Assembly (NCBI GenBank): GCA_934254675.1
Contig: CAKQLP010000010.1
Span: 1-54,072, forward strand
Direction: 5' to 3'
DNA length: 54,072 bases
From: an uncultured Alphaproteobacteria bacterium
GTDB taxonomy: Bacteria > Pseudomonadota > Alphaproteobacteria > RF32 > CAG-239
The translations under genes and the position numbers were made by a program. Of this stretch, positions 24,590 through 32,494 are shown one piece after another (the first letter of the stretch is position 1; each line of letters begins with the position of its first letter). The notes below the pieces were generated by a model. That model saw only the letters and a program-made list of their open reading frames with translations, was not told the origin of the DNA and searched no databases.

Positions 24590-24910
24590 AGGCAGAATCA
24601 TGGACTGACGATTGATGTTGAGCCGGTGTATGGCGGTGCAAGCTATCTGGAGAAGCAGGATTTTATCATCATGAATCAGAAGAAAAGCATTGAGGAAAAA
24701 CAGGCTGTTCTTGATGGTCTTGTGATGAAGATAGAGGACGTAAACGCAGTCATTGAAAAAGCAAATTATATTGATGGTGGCAATTTCAAGGCGAGAATAG
24801 GAAACACTACCTACCTTGTCGGGGTGTTCTTCAACAAAGCAAAAAAGGTAACAATAGAGGACAGAATGAAGAATTTAATCTGTCAGGAAGTGACAGCAGG
24901 CAATTTCTAA
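24590..24910 (+). pseudogene. Remnant of a mobilizable transposon (relaxase-tail/TnpW-like)
   Basis: After a stop at 24587 the frame reads GLTIDVEPVYGGASYLEKQD, which resembles the end of relaxase-type proteins of Firmicutes mobilizable elements, and ends IGNTTYLVGVFFNKAKKVTI...RMKNLI, which resembles the small transposon-encoded TnpW family. No start with a ribosome site is visible (the first candidate is GTG at 24626). I take it as leftover coding sequence; the family assignment is from memory of the motifs. Confidence 0.45.
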
Positions 24911-24943
24911 GGCTGTACACCACAAAAACAACTCATTTTTTAA

Positions 24944-25090
24944 TTAATTATCATTCTCTGTATTGACAAAACGCTTCCTAACAGCAGCATCTTTTCTGAT
25001 TTTATTGAAATTTGACACAATTCCTTTAGCAGAGCAATCGTTGTTATAACGAGATGATGCTTTTGTTGATGTTGATAATTTTTTAGGCAT
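24944..25090 (-). CDS. Possible small basic protein (48 aa)
   Basis: The 48-residue frame starts MPKKLSTSTKASSRYNNDCS and ends with a basic helix IRKDAAVRKRFVNTENDN; nothing is recognised. It has no Shine-Dalgarno but its leader contains TTAACTATTA (25106-25115), as do two other orphans here. Third-position use is plausible for a gene, yet at this length it could be chance. Confidence 0.4.
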   Translation of the reverse strand: MPKKLSTSTKASSRYNNDCSAKGIVSNFNKIRKDAAVRKRFVNTENDN

Positions 25091-25225
25091 TTAAATCTAC
25101 TTTTTTAATAGTTAAACATAATGATATCGCTATCAATTATTATATAGGTAAACAGTCTCTATAAAAGCAATAGTTGTGTAAAATATTTTTTTATCTTTTC
25201 AACAGTCCGTGGATTGCGCTATGTG

Positions 25226-25238
25226 CCCTGCCATAAAA
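25226..25238 (+). repeat. Short copy of the tRNA-Trp 3' end (candidate distal att site)
   Basis: CCCTGCCATAAAA repeats the last bases of tRNA-Trp including CCA and the first bases beyond it. It lies between the mobile-element debris and the secE promoter, where the far end of an element integrated at tRNA-Trp would be expected. Confidence 0.5.
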
Positions 25239-25328
25239 AAATTTTAAAAAAATCGCAAAAGTAAAATTTGTCAATTACATATTTTTTCAACTTGCATTAT
25301 TTTAGCCTGACAAACTACAAATATATTG

Positions 25329-25357
25329 TTGACAGACAAAAAATTATTTAATATGTT
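25329..25357 (+). promoter_or_regulatory. Promoter of secE-nusG
   Basis: TTGACA and TATGTT are separated by 17 bases, about 60 bases before the secE start. Confidence 0.7.
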
Positions 25358-25371
25358 AGCGGCAATGGGTT

Positions 25372-25391
25372 AGAGCATAGAAATATGCTCT
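25372..25391 (+). promoter_or_regulatory. GAAA-tetraloop hairpin in the secE leader
   Basis: AGAGCATA-GAAA-TATGCTCT forms a stable 8-bp stem with a GNRA loop within the 5' UTR, 26 bases before the start codon. It lacks a T run, so it is probably structural or regulatory, not a terminator. Confidence 0.6.
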
Positions 25392-25417
25392 GTCAATTTA
25401 ATTAGAAAAGGTTTAAA

Positions 25418-25609
25418 ATGAGTATTAGTCCAATACAGTTTCTGCGCCAAGTTAAGCAGGAAGTAAAAAAAGTTACATGGCCGACAAAAAAAGAAGTAGT
25501 TCCTTCTTGTGCTATGGTTGTCACCTTAGTCGCTATTGCCACAGTATTTTTCTTTATTGTTGATGCTGTTTTGGCTTGGGGTGTAGATAAAATTTTGATG
25601 TTAGGATAG
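25418..25609 (+). CDS. secE: Preprotein translocase subunit SecE
   Basis: The 63-residue single-span SecE has the conserved amphipathic helix QFLRQVKQEVKKVTWPTKKE and one membrane segment (VVTLVAIATVFFFIVDAVLAW). It clamps SecY in the translocon. AAAAGG precedes the start. It is followed by nusG after 11 bp, the standard pair. Confidence 0.96.
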   Translation: MSISPIQFLRQVKQEVKKVTWPTKKEVVPSCAMVVTLVAIATVFFFIVDAVLAWGVDKILMLG

Positions 25610-25620
25610 GAGTTTAACAA

Positions 25621-26151
25621 ATGACCGCTCGCTGGTATGTTGTCAATGTTTATTCGGGTTCAGAAAAAAAAGTGGCTGAATCTTTGAGAGAACAAGCAAC
25701 TTTGAAAAAGATGGACGATAAAATCCTTGAAGTTTTTGTGCCGACTGAAAATGTGGTAGAAATTCGCAAAGGCGCAAAAGTAAATGCTGAACATAAGTTT
25801 TTTCCGGGATATATTTTGGTAAAAATGGAATTGACTGATGAAACATGGTTGGTTGTGAAAAACACACCGCGTGTTAGTGGATTTTTGGGAAGCAGAAATA
25901 AACCTCAACCAATCAGCGATGCCGAAGTTCAAAAAATTATGAATCAGGTGCAAGAAGGCTTAGAACGTCCTCAAACCAACATAAACTTTGAAACAGGAGA
26001 ACAAATTCGTGTCATTGACGGTCCGTTTGCTTCTTTTGTTGGCATTGTTGAAGACATTGACACAGAAAAGAACCGCTTAAAAGTTTCCGTGTCTATTTTT
26101 GGTCGTTATACACCTGTTGAACTTGAATTTTCACAAGTTGAAAAGATATAA
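25621..26151 (+). CDS. nusG: Transcription termination/antitermination protein NusG
   Basis: The 176-residue protein has the NGN domain (WYVVNVYSGSEKKVAESLRE...FFPGYILVKMELTDETWLVV) and a C-terminal KOW domain (GEQIRVIDGPFASFVGIVED). It couples RNA polymerase to ribosomes or Rho. The rplK gene that often follows is absent; a terminator ends the two-gene operon. Confidence 0.97.
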   Translation: MTARWYVVNVYSGSEKKVAESLREQATLKKMDDKILEVFVPTENVVEIRKGAKVNAEHKFFPGYILVKMELTDETWLVVKNTPRVSGFLGSRNKPQPISDAEVQKIMNQVQEGLERPQTNINFETGEQIRVIDGPFASFVGIVEDIDTEKNRLKVSVSIFGRYTPVELEFSQVEKI

Positions 26152-26177
26152 AAGTCTTAAAATCTTTTTCTTTCCTC

Positions 26178-26204
26178 AAACACCGCTTTAGAGCGGTGTT
26201 TTTT
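26178..26204 (+). terminator. Terminator of secE-nusG
   Basis: Perfect 10-bp arms AAACACCGCT / AGCGGTGTTT with loop TTAG, followed by T. Confidence 0.9.
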
Positions 26205-26214
26205 GTCAAACTAC

Positions 26215-26242
26215 TTGTATTTTCAAAAAATCATGATATACT
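26215..26242 (+). promoter_or_regulatory. Extended -10 promoter of the secreted orphan
   Basis: TTGTAT, 16 bases, then TATACT with TG one base before it. The transcript would carry a leader of about 90 nt with a GGAAGC/GCTTCC hairpin (26266-26310). Confidence 0.55.
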
Positions 26243-26338
26243 AATATTGATTAAAAAATTATTTTGGAAGCCTTTTATCGTAATTATTATCGCGAAAAAA
26301 CAAAGCTTCCTATTACTCACTTAAATTTTTATTTGATT

Positions 26339-26959
26339 ATGAAGAAGTTCTTGTTTTTTGCAATCATGCTTTTTATGGGTGTTTTTGCTAATGCGCAATC
26401 TTTTTCCGATATTGATGCCGTAAAAAAAGCAAACAACGCTTTTTTTGCCATTGATACAAACGGAAAGCAGATAGGCATTTCCTACTTTGAGTATCTTACA
26501 CTTAAAGAAGAAGGTGTTAAAAACTTTGTTATCGTTCGCTATGCGGGTGTTTCAGAAGACAAATCTTTTGAAATTGTCATTCCAAACACAAGCTATACAA
26601 CCGAACTATTGGTTGTCGATTCGATAACAACGTTGGTTGATGGTTTTATTGTTAATTTTAGCAATCAGACCACCTACAAAACCCAAAATAAAAATTGGGT
26701 AAAAGTTTTGGCTGGGCAAAAAGTGCTTCATACTATTATTCAAGATTCCCAAAGAAACTTTGAAAAATATGAAACGCTTGTTGCTGAACCATCAAACTTT
26801 GTGGCTCATCAGGGTTTAGGCACTCAAAAAAGACCTTCTTTTGTGGAAAGAGCAAAAGAAAAGGTTGAACAAGCCGTTGATGAATTTATTTCACCAACAG
26901 TCCCCAGAAAAGGCCAAATATCTAAACTTCAGGGAGGTCTAACAATCATCTCTGAATAA
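26339..26959 (+). CDS. Secreted protein of unknown function
   Basis: I place the start at 26339 because it yields a clear Sec signal peptide (MKKFLFFAIMLFMGVFANAQ, cleavage after ANA); the frame extends upstream to a TTG at 26264 without support. The 206-residue product is then rich in beta-strand-forming segments (FEIVIPNTSYTTELLVVDSI), followed by a charged tail (VERAKEKVEQAVDEFISPTV). No family is recognised. There is no Shine-Dalgarno, and the signal peptide ending in NAQ is of a style common in Bacteroidetes, so a foreign source is possible. It forms a single-gene unit between nusG and glmS. Confidence 0.75.
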   Translation: MKKFLFFAIMLFMGVFANAQSFSDIDAVKKANNAFFAIDTNGKQIGISYFEYLTLKEEGVKNFVIVRYAGVSEDKSFEIVIPNTSYTTELLVVDSITTLVDGFIVNFSNQTTYKTQNKNWVKVLAGQKVLHTIIQDSQRNFEKYETLVAEPSNFVAHQGLGTQKRPSFVERAKEKVEQAVDEFISPTVPRKGQISKLQGGLTIISE

Positions 26960-26961
26960 TA

Positions 26962-27004
26962 AAAAAACACCTGATTTTTTGTAAAGAAAATCAGGTGTTT
27001 TTTT
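26962..27004. terminator. Bidirectional terminator between a secreted orphan and glmS
   Basis: Arms AAAACACCTGATTTT / AAAATCAGGTGTTTT flanked by A and T runs serve both convergent genes. Confidence 0.9.
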
Positions 27005-27013
27005 ATTATTGCT

Positions 27014-28858
27014 TTATTCAACGGTCACTGATTTTGCCAAATTACGCGGCTGATCAATTTCTCGACCTAACAAATCAGAAACATAATAGGCAAACATCTG
27101 CATCGGTAAAGCCGTTAAAATTGGCGATAAATCTTCCGAAACACTCGGAATTGAAATAACATCATCAAATACAGACTCCAACTCCTGACGAGGAGCGCTG
27201 CTAACTGCAATCATCTTGGCATTCCGCGCCTTTGCCTCTTCACAATTTGACAGTGTTTTGGCATATGATTGCCCTCCCGGAATGAGAACTGCGACCACCG
27301 GCATATTCTCGTCCAATAAAGCTATCGGTCCATGCTTCAATTCACCGGCAATATAAGCATTTGCATTTACATAGCTGATTTCTTTTAACTTTAGCGCCCC
27401 CTCAAAAGCCGTCGCCGTATTAATTCCACGGGCAATGTAAATCAAACTTTTCTTATTGTAATATTTTTGAGCACATTCTTTTATTGACGATGAATTACTC
27501 AAGATTTCTTCCATTTTTGCCGGAAGCGTCTTTAATTCTGTTTTAATTTGAACAAGCTTTTCATTGTCTAATGTTCCTTTTGCTTCAGCCAATCCTAAAG
27601 CCAATAAATACAAGGACATAAGCTGTGCCGTATATGATTTTGTTGCCGCAACGCTCACCTCAATACCGGCATTTAGCGGCACAACCAAATCAGAAGTGCG
27701 GACAATGCTGGAATCCGGCCGATTTGTAATCACCAGTGTTGTCGCATTATGTTCTTTAGCTCTTTTCAACGCTGTGATTGTGTCAATTGTTTCACCGGAT
27801 TGAGAGATGCCAATAACCAATGTGTCTTTGTCTGTTGTGTTATAGTGATAAATATATTCGCTTGCCGCTTCAATACTCACAGGCAAATGTAACCATTCTT
27901 CCATAACATATTTTGCAACCATTGCCGCATGCAATGATGTGCCGCAAGCCACGATTTCTATTTTTTTAACTTTTGCGGCCAACTCATTTAAATTAATATT
28001 ATCAAAAACAACAGAAGAATTGCTATCTTTTAAATGAGCTTGCAAATTATGGCGGACAATATCCGGCTGCTCATTAATTTCTTTCAACATAAAATGCTTA
28101 TATCCACGTTTAGAAATTGCCATGGCTTCAAAATTTAAAGGTTCGGCTTTTTTGCACACAATCAAACCATTTAAATTTTTGACAATAACTTTATCTTTGC
28201 GAATAAGAGCCATTTCATTATCATCTAAATAAATCATTTTTTGTGCTTTACCGATAATAGCCGGAACATCGCTTGCCACAAAATTTTCACCGTTACCCAA
28301 ACCAATAACTAATGGAGCATTTTTACGAACGGCAATAATTTCATCCGGATAATCTTTATGCATAATACAAAAAGCAAAGGCCCCTTTGAGTTGTTTAACC
28401 GCTGAAACAACGGCTTGTTCTAAATTTCCAATTTTATGCAATTCTCTGGCTATTAAATGAACTGCCACTTCCGTATCTGTTTCAGAAACAAAGACAAATC
28501 CTTCTTTTTCTAATTCTTCTTTTAATTCTTTATAATTTTCAATAATTCCATTATGAACCAAAACCAATTTTCCGTTATCTGAAAGATGTGGGTGAGCATT
28601 TTCTTCATTTGCTTTTCCGTGCGTTGCCCAACGAATATGACCAATGCCCACATTGGCATCATTAAGCGTATTCAACGAATTATGAACTTTATTGAAAAGA
28701 TTTATAATTTTACCGGAACTTTTAATCACATCAATTTTTTTATTTTCATTCAATGCTATTCCGGCTGAATCATAACCGCGATATTCCAAATTTTTCAAAC
28801 CATCCAATAAAATATCCGCCGCGGCATTGCCGCCAACATAACCAATGATTCCACACAT
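27014..28858 (-). CDS. glmS: Glutamine--fructose-6-phosphate aminotransferase (isomerizing)
   Basis: The enzyme makes glucosamine-6-phosphate for peptidoglycan and LPS. The 614-residue protein has the N-terminal glutaminase with catalytic Cys2 (MCGIIGYVGG), GHIRWATHG and NGIIENY, two SIS domains (VACGTSLHAAMVAKY; SQSGETIDTITALK; IARGINTATAFEGALKLKEI), and the C-terminal DQPRNLAKSVTVE loop that carries the active-site Lys. AGGAG precedes the start. There is no glmS ribozyme upstream. It follows an acyltransferase gene by 17 bp. Confidence 0.97.
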   Translation of the reverse strand: MCGIIGYVGGNAAADILLDGLKNLEYRGYDSAGIALNENKKIDVIKSSGKIINLFNKVHNSLNTLNDANVGIGHIRWATHGKANEENAHPHLSDNGKLVLVHNGIIENYKELKEELEKEGFVFVSETDTEVAVHLIARELHKIGNLEQAVVSAVKQLKGAFAFCIMHKDYPDEIIAVRKNAPLVIGLGNGENFVASDVPAIIGKAQKMIYLDDNEMALIRKDKVIVKNLNGLIVCKKAEPLNFEAMAISKRGYKHFMLKEINEQPDIVRHNLQAHLKDSNSSVVFDNINLNELAAKVKKIEIVACGTSLHAAMVAKYVMEEWLHLPVSIEAASEYIYHYNTTDKDTLVIGISQSGETIDTITALKRAKEHNATTLVITNRPDSSIVRTSDLVVPLNAGIEVSVAATKSYTAQLMSLYLLALGLAEAKGTLDNEKLVQIKTELKTLPAKMEEILSNSSSIKECAQKYYNKKSLIYIARGINTATAFEGALKLKEISYVNANAYIAGELKHGPIALLDENMPVVAVLIPGGQSYAKTLSNCEEAKARNAKMIAVSSAPRQELESVFDDVISIPSVSEDLSPILTALPMQMFAYYVSDLLGREIDQPRNLAKSVTVE

Positions 28859-28875
28859 ATATTTTCTCCTATTTA

Positions 28876-29421
28876 TTATTCAGCCGCCAATAGTTCGGCT
28901 TCATGTACAAGATTTAATCTCTCTAATGTTTTTAAAATGTTAGCCTTATTTCTTTTTCTCACAGGATGAATCGGGCATCCGGCGTAAACCGTCCAAGGCT
29001 CAAAATGGTAATGTGGTGGCACAAAGCTCAAAGCGCCAATTGTAACACCTTCCGGAATATGGTTATTCGGCATAATCACTGAATTCGCACCAACACCGGT
29101 AAATTTTCCCAAAGTCACATTGCCTTGAATTTCCCGAACGCCTTCAACCGAGTGGGTTACCAATTCATTCACATAATCATTGCTCGAAAGCCAGATACGC
29201 ACACCGGCCGATAAAGACGAATAGCTACCCATGGTAAATTTGTATTTGCCATCACCGCCGGCAATATATGTCCCCGGAGCAATTTCACAATCGTCACCAA
29301 TTTCACACGCCGACGAAATACGGCAAAAATCAGCGATTCTAACATTATTGCCGGCCTTTATAAGATCTGGCTTTTTTATAATCACATAATCACCCAATAC
29401 AAAATTTTTTCCTGTTTGCAT
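28876..29421 (-). CDS. Left-handed beta-helix (hexapeptide repeat) acyltransferase-like protein
   Basis: The 181-residue protein carries hexapeptide repeats through most of its length (IKAGNNVRIADFCRISSACEIGDDCEIAPGT; TLGKFTGVGANSVIMPNNHI; VTIGALSFVPPHY), then YAGCPIHPVRKRN, which is the usual coenzyme-A-proximal end of sugar O-/N-acetyltransferases. The conserved catalytic His may be in THSVEGV or NNHIPEG. It heads a likely two-gene unit with glmS, so an amino-sugar or surface polysaccharide substrate is plausible but unproven. AAGGAG precedes the start. Confidence 0.85.
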   Translation of the reverse strand: MQTGKNFVLGDYVIIKKPDLIKAGNNVRIADFCRISSACEIGDDCEIAPGTYIAGGDGKYKFTMGSYSSLSAGVRIWLSSNDYVNELVTHSVEGVREIQGNVTLGKFTGVGANSVIMPNNHIPEGVTIGALSFVPPHYHFEPWTVYAGCPIHPVRKRNKANILKTLERLNLVHEAELLAAE

Positions 29422-29512
29422 ATTTTTTCTCCTTAATAAGGATTATTTGACAAAGAAAAACGCCAAAATGCAAATCACTTATCATTTAAATTTGTTACAA
29501 TTAATTTTTTTA

Positions 29513-29540
29513 TTGCCAAATAAACAAAATATGATATATT
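29513..29540 (+). promoter_or_regulatory. Candidate promoter of the 52-aa orphan
   Basis: TTGCCA, 16 bases, TATATT. The leader is A/T-rich, lacks a Shine-Dalgarno and holds TTAACTATTA at 29563-29572. Confidence 0.4.
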
Positions 29541-29586
29541 TATAAAGTTTTGATATTATTTTTTAACTATTAATTTTTTTTGGACA

Positions 29587-29745
29587 ATGGACACTAAAAA
29601 AATTGCCAAGAGCTCAAAGGAAGTTGTTAAGGACATGTTTAATTTCATGCGTCGTCCCATTGCCGCCGGCATTCACGCTATTGACCGCGCCGCTTTGGAC
29701 ATTCCCAACACTTACAGCTGTACTGAAGACAAGTACCCGTTCTAA
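29587..29745 (+). CDS. Small protein of unknown function (52 aa)
   Basis: The frame ATG GAC ACT AAA ... TTC TAA gives a 52-residue product, basic in its first half (MDTKKIAKSSKEVVKDMFNF) with an amphipathic helix RRPIAAGIHAIDRAALDI and a C-terminal segment with one Cys. Codons avoid rare choices and G/C is raised at third positions relative to the flanks, which suggests a real gene. It has a promoter candidate upstream and a strong terminator right after, but no ribosome site. Nothing comparable is recognised. Confidence 0.65.
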   Translation: MDTKKIAKSSKEVVKDMFNFMRRPIAAGIHAIDRAALDIPNTYSCTEDKYPF

Positions 29746-29762
29746 TTTTAGAACAAAAGAAG

Positions 29763-29791
29763 AAAGACCGACTTTAATAAAGCCGGTCTTT
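29763..29791 (+). terminator. Terminator of the 52-aa gene, shared with pntB
   Basis: Arms AAAGACCG-CTTT / AAAG-CGGTCTTT form a strong hairpin; T-rich sequence follows at 29796-29800. Confidence 0.8.
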
Positions 29792-29798
29792 GGTGTTT

Positions 29799-31115
29799 TT
29801 AAATATTTTTAACAATTTCTTCCGTAATCTGCTTAGCGTCTCCAAACAACATTAAAGTGTTCGGCGCATAAAACAGAGGATTGTCAACGCCTGAATACCC
29901 GGCAGCCAAAGAACGTTTTACAAAAAAGACCATTTTAGCTTTTTCCACATCCAATACCGGCATACCGTATAACGGAGAACTTTCATCCGTCTTAGCCAAA
30001 GGATTTGTCACATCATTAGCCCCAATGACATAGACAACGTCAGCTGAAGCAAATTGTTGATTTATGTCTTCCAATGAAAAAACTTTTTCATTGGGAATAC
30101 GAGCTTCTGCCAGCAGTACATTCATGTGACCAGGCATACGTCCGGCAACAGGATGAATAGCAAATTTAACATCAACCTGATATTTATCTATCAAAATATC
30201 GGTCAAATTTTTCAATGCCAACTGCGCCTGAGCCGCCGCCATACCAAAACCTGGAACAATAATCACTTTATGCGCATTACTCATTAAAAAAGCCGCCTCT
30301 TCAGGAGAACTCCGCTTAATCATCCCTTTTACAGCAACGTCTTGATTAATATTTTTGGAATTAGACCATAAAATATTTAACAGAGACCGATTCATTGACT
30401 TGCTCATAACATAAGACAAAATTGTTCCGCTCGCGCCAACCAAAGCACCTGTAATAATTAAAAGCAAATCACCCAAAAACAAACCGACCAAAACTTCTGC
30501 CCATCCGGAAAATGAATTCAGCAAAGAAATAATTACAGGCATATCGGCGCCGCCTATCGGCATAGTGAAAGCGATACCCAATAATAAGGCTAAAACAGCA
30601 ATTCCCCAAAATCCGCTTCCGTCATAAATATACATTCCCAGATTCATACATAGTAACAAGCCTAAAATTAATGTTCCCCATTTTAAAGAAGGAATATTTC
30701 TTTTCAAAACCCCGTCTAATTTAGCATAAGCGACCATAGAACCGCTGAACGTGGTTGTTCCCAAAATAAAACAGAACAGCATAATTGTTTGATTTTGTGT
30801 ATAATGAATTTCACTTAATACAATCAATGCCGACGCTAAGCCGCCGACACCATTCAACAGCGCCACCATCTGAGGTAACGAAGACAGCTTAATTTTCAAA
30901 GCCAGCACCCACCCAAAACAACCACCGAATAAAATTGTTAAAACAACCCATATCGAGAATGGCCCCCAATTAACTGCCAGACATGTAATCAAAGCCAAAG
31001 CCATTGAAGCAAACGCTAAACGATAACCAGTCCCCACACGGCTTGGCGAAGACAAACAATCAACAGCGACAACCAATAAAAAAGCGCTACATAAATATAT
31101 AAGAGAACTAATCAT
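29799..31115 (-). CDS. pntB: NAD(P) transhydrogenase subunit beta
   Basis: The 438-residue membrane protein has about nine membrane helices followed by the NADP(H)-binding domain III (HKVIIVPGFGMAAAQAQLAL, HPVAGRMPGHMNVLLAEARI, YVIGANDVTNPLAKTD). I set the start at 31115 (MISSLIYL, AAGGAG ten bases upstream); the open frame extends 20 codons further without reason. It overlaps the pntAB stop by 8 bp. With PntAA and PntAB it uses the proton gradient to make NADPH from NADH. Confidence 0.95.
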   Translation of the reverse strand: MISSLIYLCSAFLLVVAVDCLSSPSRVGTGYRLAFASMALALITCLAVNWGPFSIWVVLTILFGGCFGWVLALKIKLSSLPQMVALLNGVGGLASALIVLSEIHYTQNQTIMLFCFILGTTTFSGSMVAYAKLDGVLKRNIPSLKWGTLILGLLLCMNLGMYIYDGSGFWGIAVLALLLGIAFTMPIGGADMPVIISLLNSFSGWAEVLVGLFLGDLLLIITGALVGASGTILSYVMSKSMNRSLLNILWSNSKNINQDVAVKGMIKRSSPEEAAFLMSNAHKVIIVPGFGMAAAQAQLALKNLTDILIDKYQVDVKFAIHPVAGRMPGHMNVLLAEARIPNEKVFSLEDINQQFASADVVYVIGANDVTNPLAKTDESSPLYGMPVLDVEKAKMVFFVKRSLAAGYSGVDNPLFYAPNTLMLFGDAKQITEEIVKNI

Positions 31116-31398
31116 TAGTCGTTTTCTCCTTTTTCTTGAACAACACAAGCATCCGAATCGTGACAACCAAACCACCGATTAAATTAAGCGAAGCCAAAAA
31201 CAAAGCCAACAAACCGATAACTAATTGAAATGAACTTTCCGCATTTGACACAATTTGAATTGCCCCCAAAACAATCAACCCGCTAATAGCATTTGTGGCG
31301 CTCATTAATGGAGCATGTAAAGAAGGTGAAACCCGCCAAACTGTAAAATAACCTAAAAAGACAGATAAAATTAATATTGCCAGCAAATCTTCATTCAT
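31108..31398 (-). CDS. pntAB: NAD(P) transhydrogenase subunit alpha-2
   Basis: The 96-residue product (start MNEDLLAILILSVFLGYF at 31398) has three membrane helices (LLAILILSVFLGYFTVW; ATNAISGLIVLGAIQIV; LVIGLLALFLASLNLIGGLVV), the pattern of the small separate alpha-2 subunit of the Rhodospirillum rubrum-type enzyme. The start overlaps the pntAA stop as TAATG. The reading upstream of 31398 is excluded because it lies inside pntAA. Confidence 0.93.
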   Translation of the reverse strand: MNEDLLAILILSVFLGYFTVWRVSPSLHAPLMSATNAISGLIVLGAIQIVSNAESSFQLVIGLLALFLASLNLIGGLVVTIRMLVLFKKKEKTTND

Positions 31399-32411
31399 TA
31401 TTTTTTCCCCTCGCCATTTTCTTGAGAAATCAAGAGTGCCGACCAAACCTCTTTGTCTTGCACCAACATATCCCAACGCAACAATAAATTATACATATTG
31501 CGAGAATGTAGAAAGCTTGCCGAATAAGCCACATCCGCCGCCAAATGAGAATCCGCCAATAATTTATAGTGCCCGTTATCCAACAAACGTCCGGAGATAG
31601 CCCCTTCTACATTTCCGGAAGCCATATCCAGCACCACGGCACCCTTCGGCAAACGCTGTAGCTGAGCGGCGTTTATTAATTCCGGAACTTTTTCTTCAAT
31701 CAAACCTACTGCGGTGATTACAATACCGCACTCAGGTAAAACCTTATTAATATTCTCCGGAGTCGCTTCAATAAATTGCGCACCCAAAGATTTTACTTGC
31801 TCTACTGTTTCTTTCCGCACGTCTGAAGCAAACACCTGCGCACCCATACGCTGTAATGTTGCGACAGCTTGCAATCCCGCAACCCCGGCGCCGATGACCA
31901 AAGCTTTTACCGGAGGCAAAACGCCGGCGGCGGTCATCATCAGCGGCACACTTTGCGTGGACATATCCATAGCGACCAATGCCGCTTTATAGCCGGCCAA
32001 ATTATGCTGGGACGACAATGTGTCAATATCCTGAACCCGAGACAAACGCGGAACACGCTCAATTGCCAGCGCATTAATTTTATATTTTTCCCATATTTTT
32101 AAACGTTCGGGCTTTTTATAACTTTCAAAATTAGCCACAATCCACAGTCCCTCATGCAAAAAGCCGTATTCCTCTTCCTGTGGCGCCCAAATTTTAATTA
32201 CAAGCTCCGACTTTGCATACACCGCCTCAGCGTTTCGCAACTGCTGAGCGCCTGCATCAATATACTGATTATCAAAATAACCGGCGCGTTCACCGCAACC
32301 GTTTTCAAAACAAACCTGATGTCCCAAAGCTATAAGCTGTTTTACCGTTTGCGGTATAACAGCCACTCTATATTCCCAAGCCGGACGTTCTTTTACAAAT
32401 CCTATAATCAT
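31398..32411 (-). CDS. pntAA: NAD(P) transhydrogenase subunit alpha-1
   Basis: The 337-residue soluble NAD(H)-binding subunit shows VKERPAWEYRVAVIPQTVKQ at the start and the dinucleotide fold VIGAGVAGLQAVATLQRMGA, and belongs to the alanine dehydrogenase/PntA family. I use the ATG at 32411 (GAGG five bases upstream) instead of the one eight codons earlier. The sequence is shorter than the R. rubrum subunit (about 384) and ends soon after the NAD domain. Confidence 0.93.
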   Translation of the reverse strand: MIIGFVKERPAWEYRVAVIPQTVKQLIALGHQVCFENGCGERAGYFDNQYIDAGAQQLRNAEAVYAKSELVIKIWAPQEEEYGFLHEGLWIVANFESYKKPERLKIWEKYKINALAIERVPRLSRVQDIDTLSSQHNLAGYKAALVAMDMSTQSVPLMMTAAGVLPPVKALVIGAGVAGLQAVATLQRMGAQVFASDVRKETVEQVKSLGAQFIEATPENINKVLPECGIVITAVGLIEEKVPELINAAQLQRLPKGAVVLDMASGNVEGAISGRLLDNGHYKLLADSHLAADVAYSASFLHSRNMYNLLLRWDMLVQDKEVWSALLISQENGEGKK

Positions 32412-32494
32412 TTCATCCTCACAAAATGCTTGCATTACAGGCTCATTACTTTTATATAATAAGCAAATCTAAAAAGCAAAGGAAATATAGCCAA

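Noticed and set aside
28859..28875. Possible glmS riboswitch-ribozyme
   Set aside because: Only 17 bp separate glmS from the acyltransferase gene, which leaves no room for the ribozyme, and it is not expected in this group.
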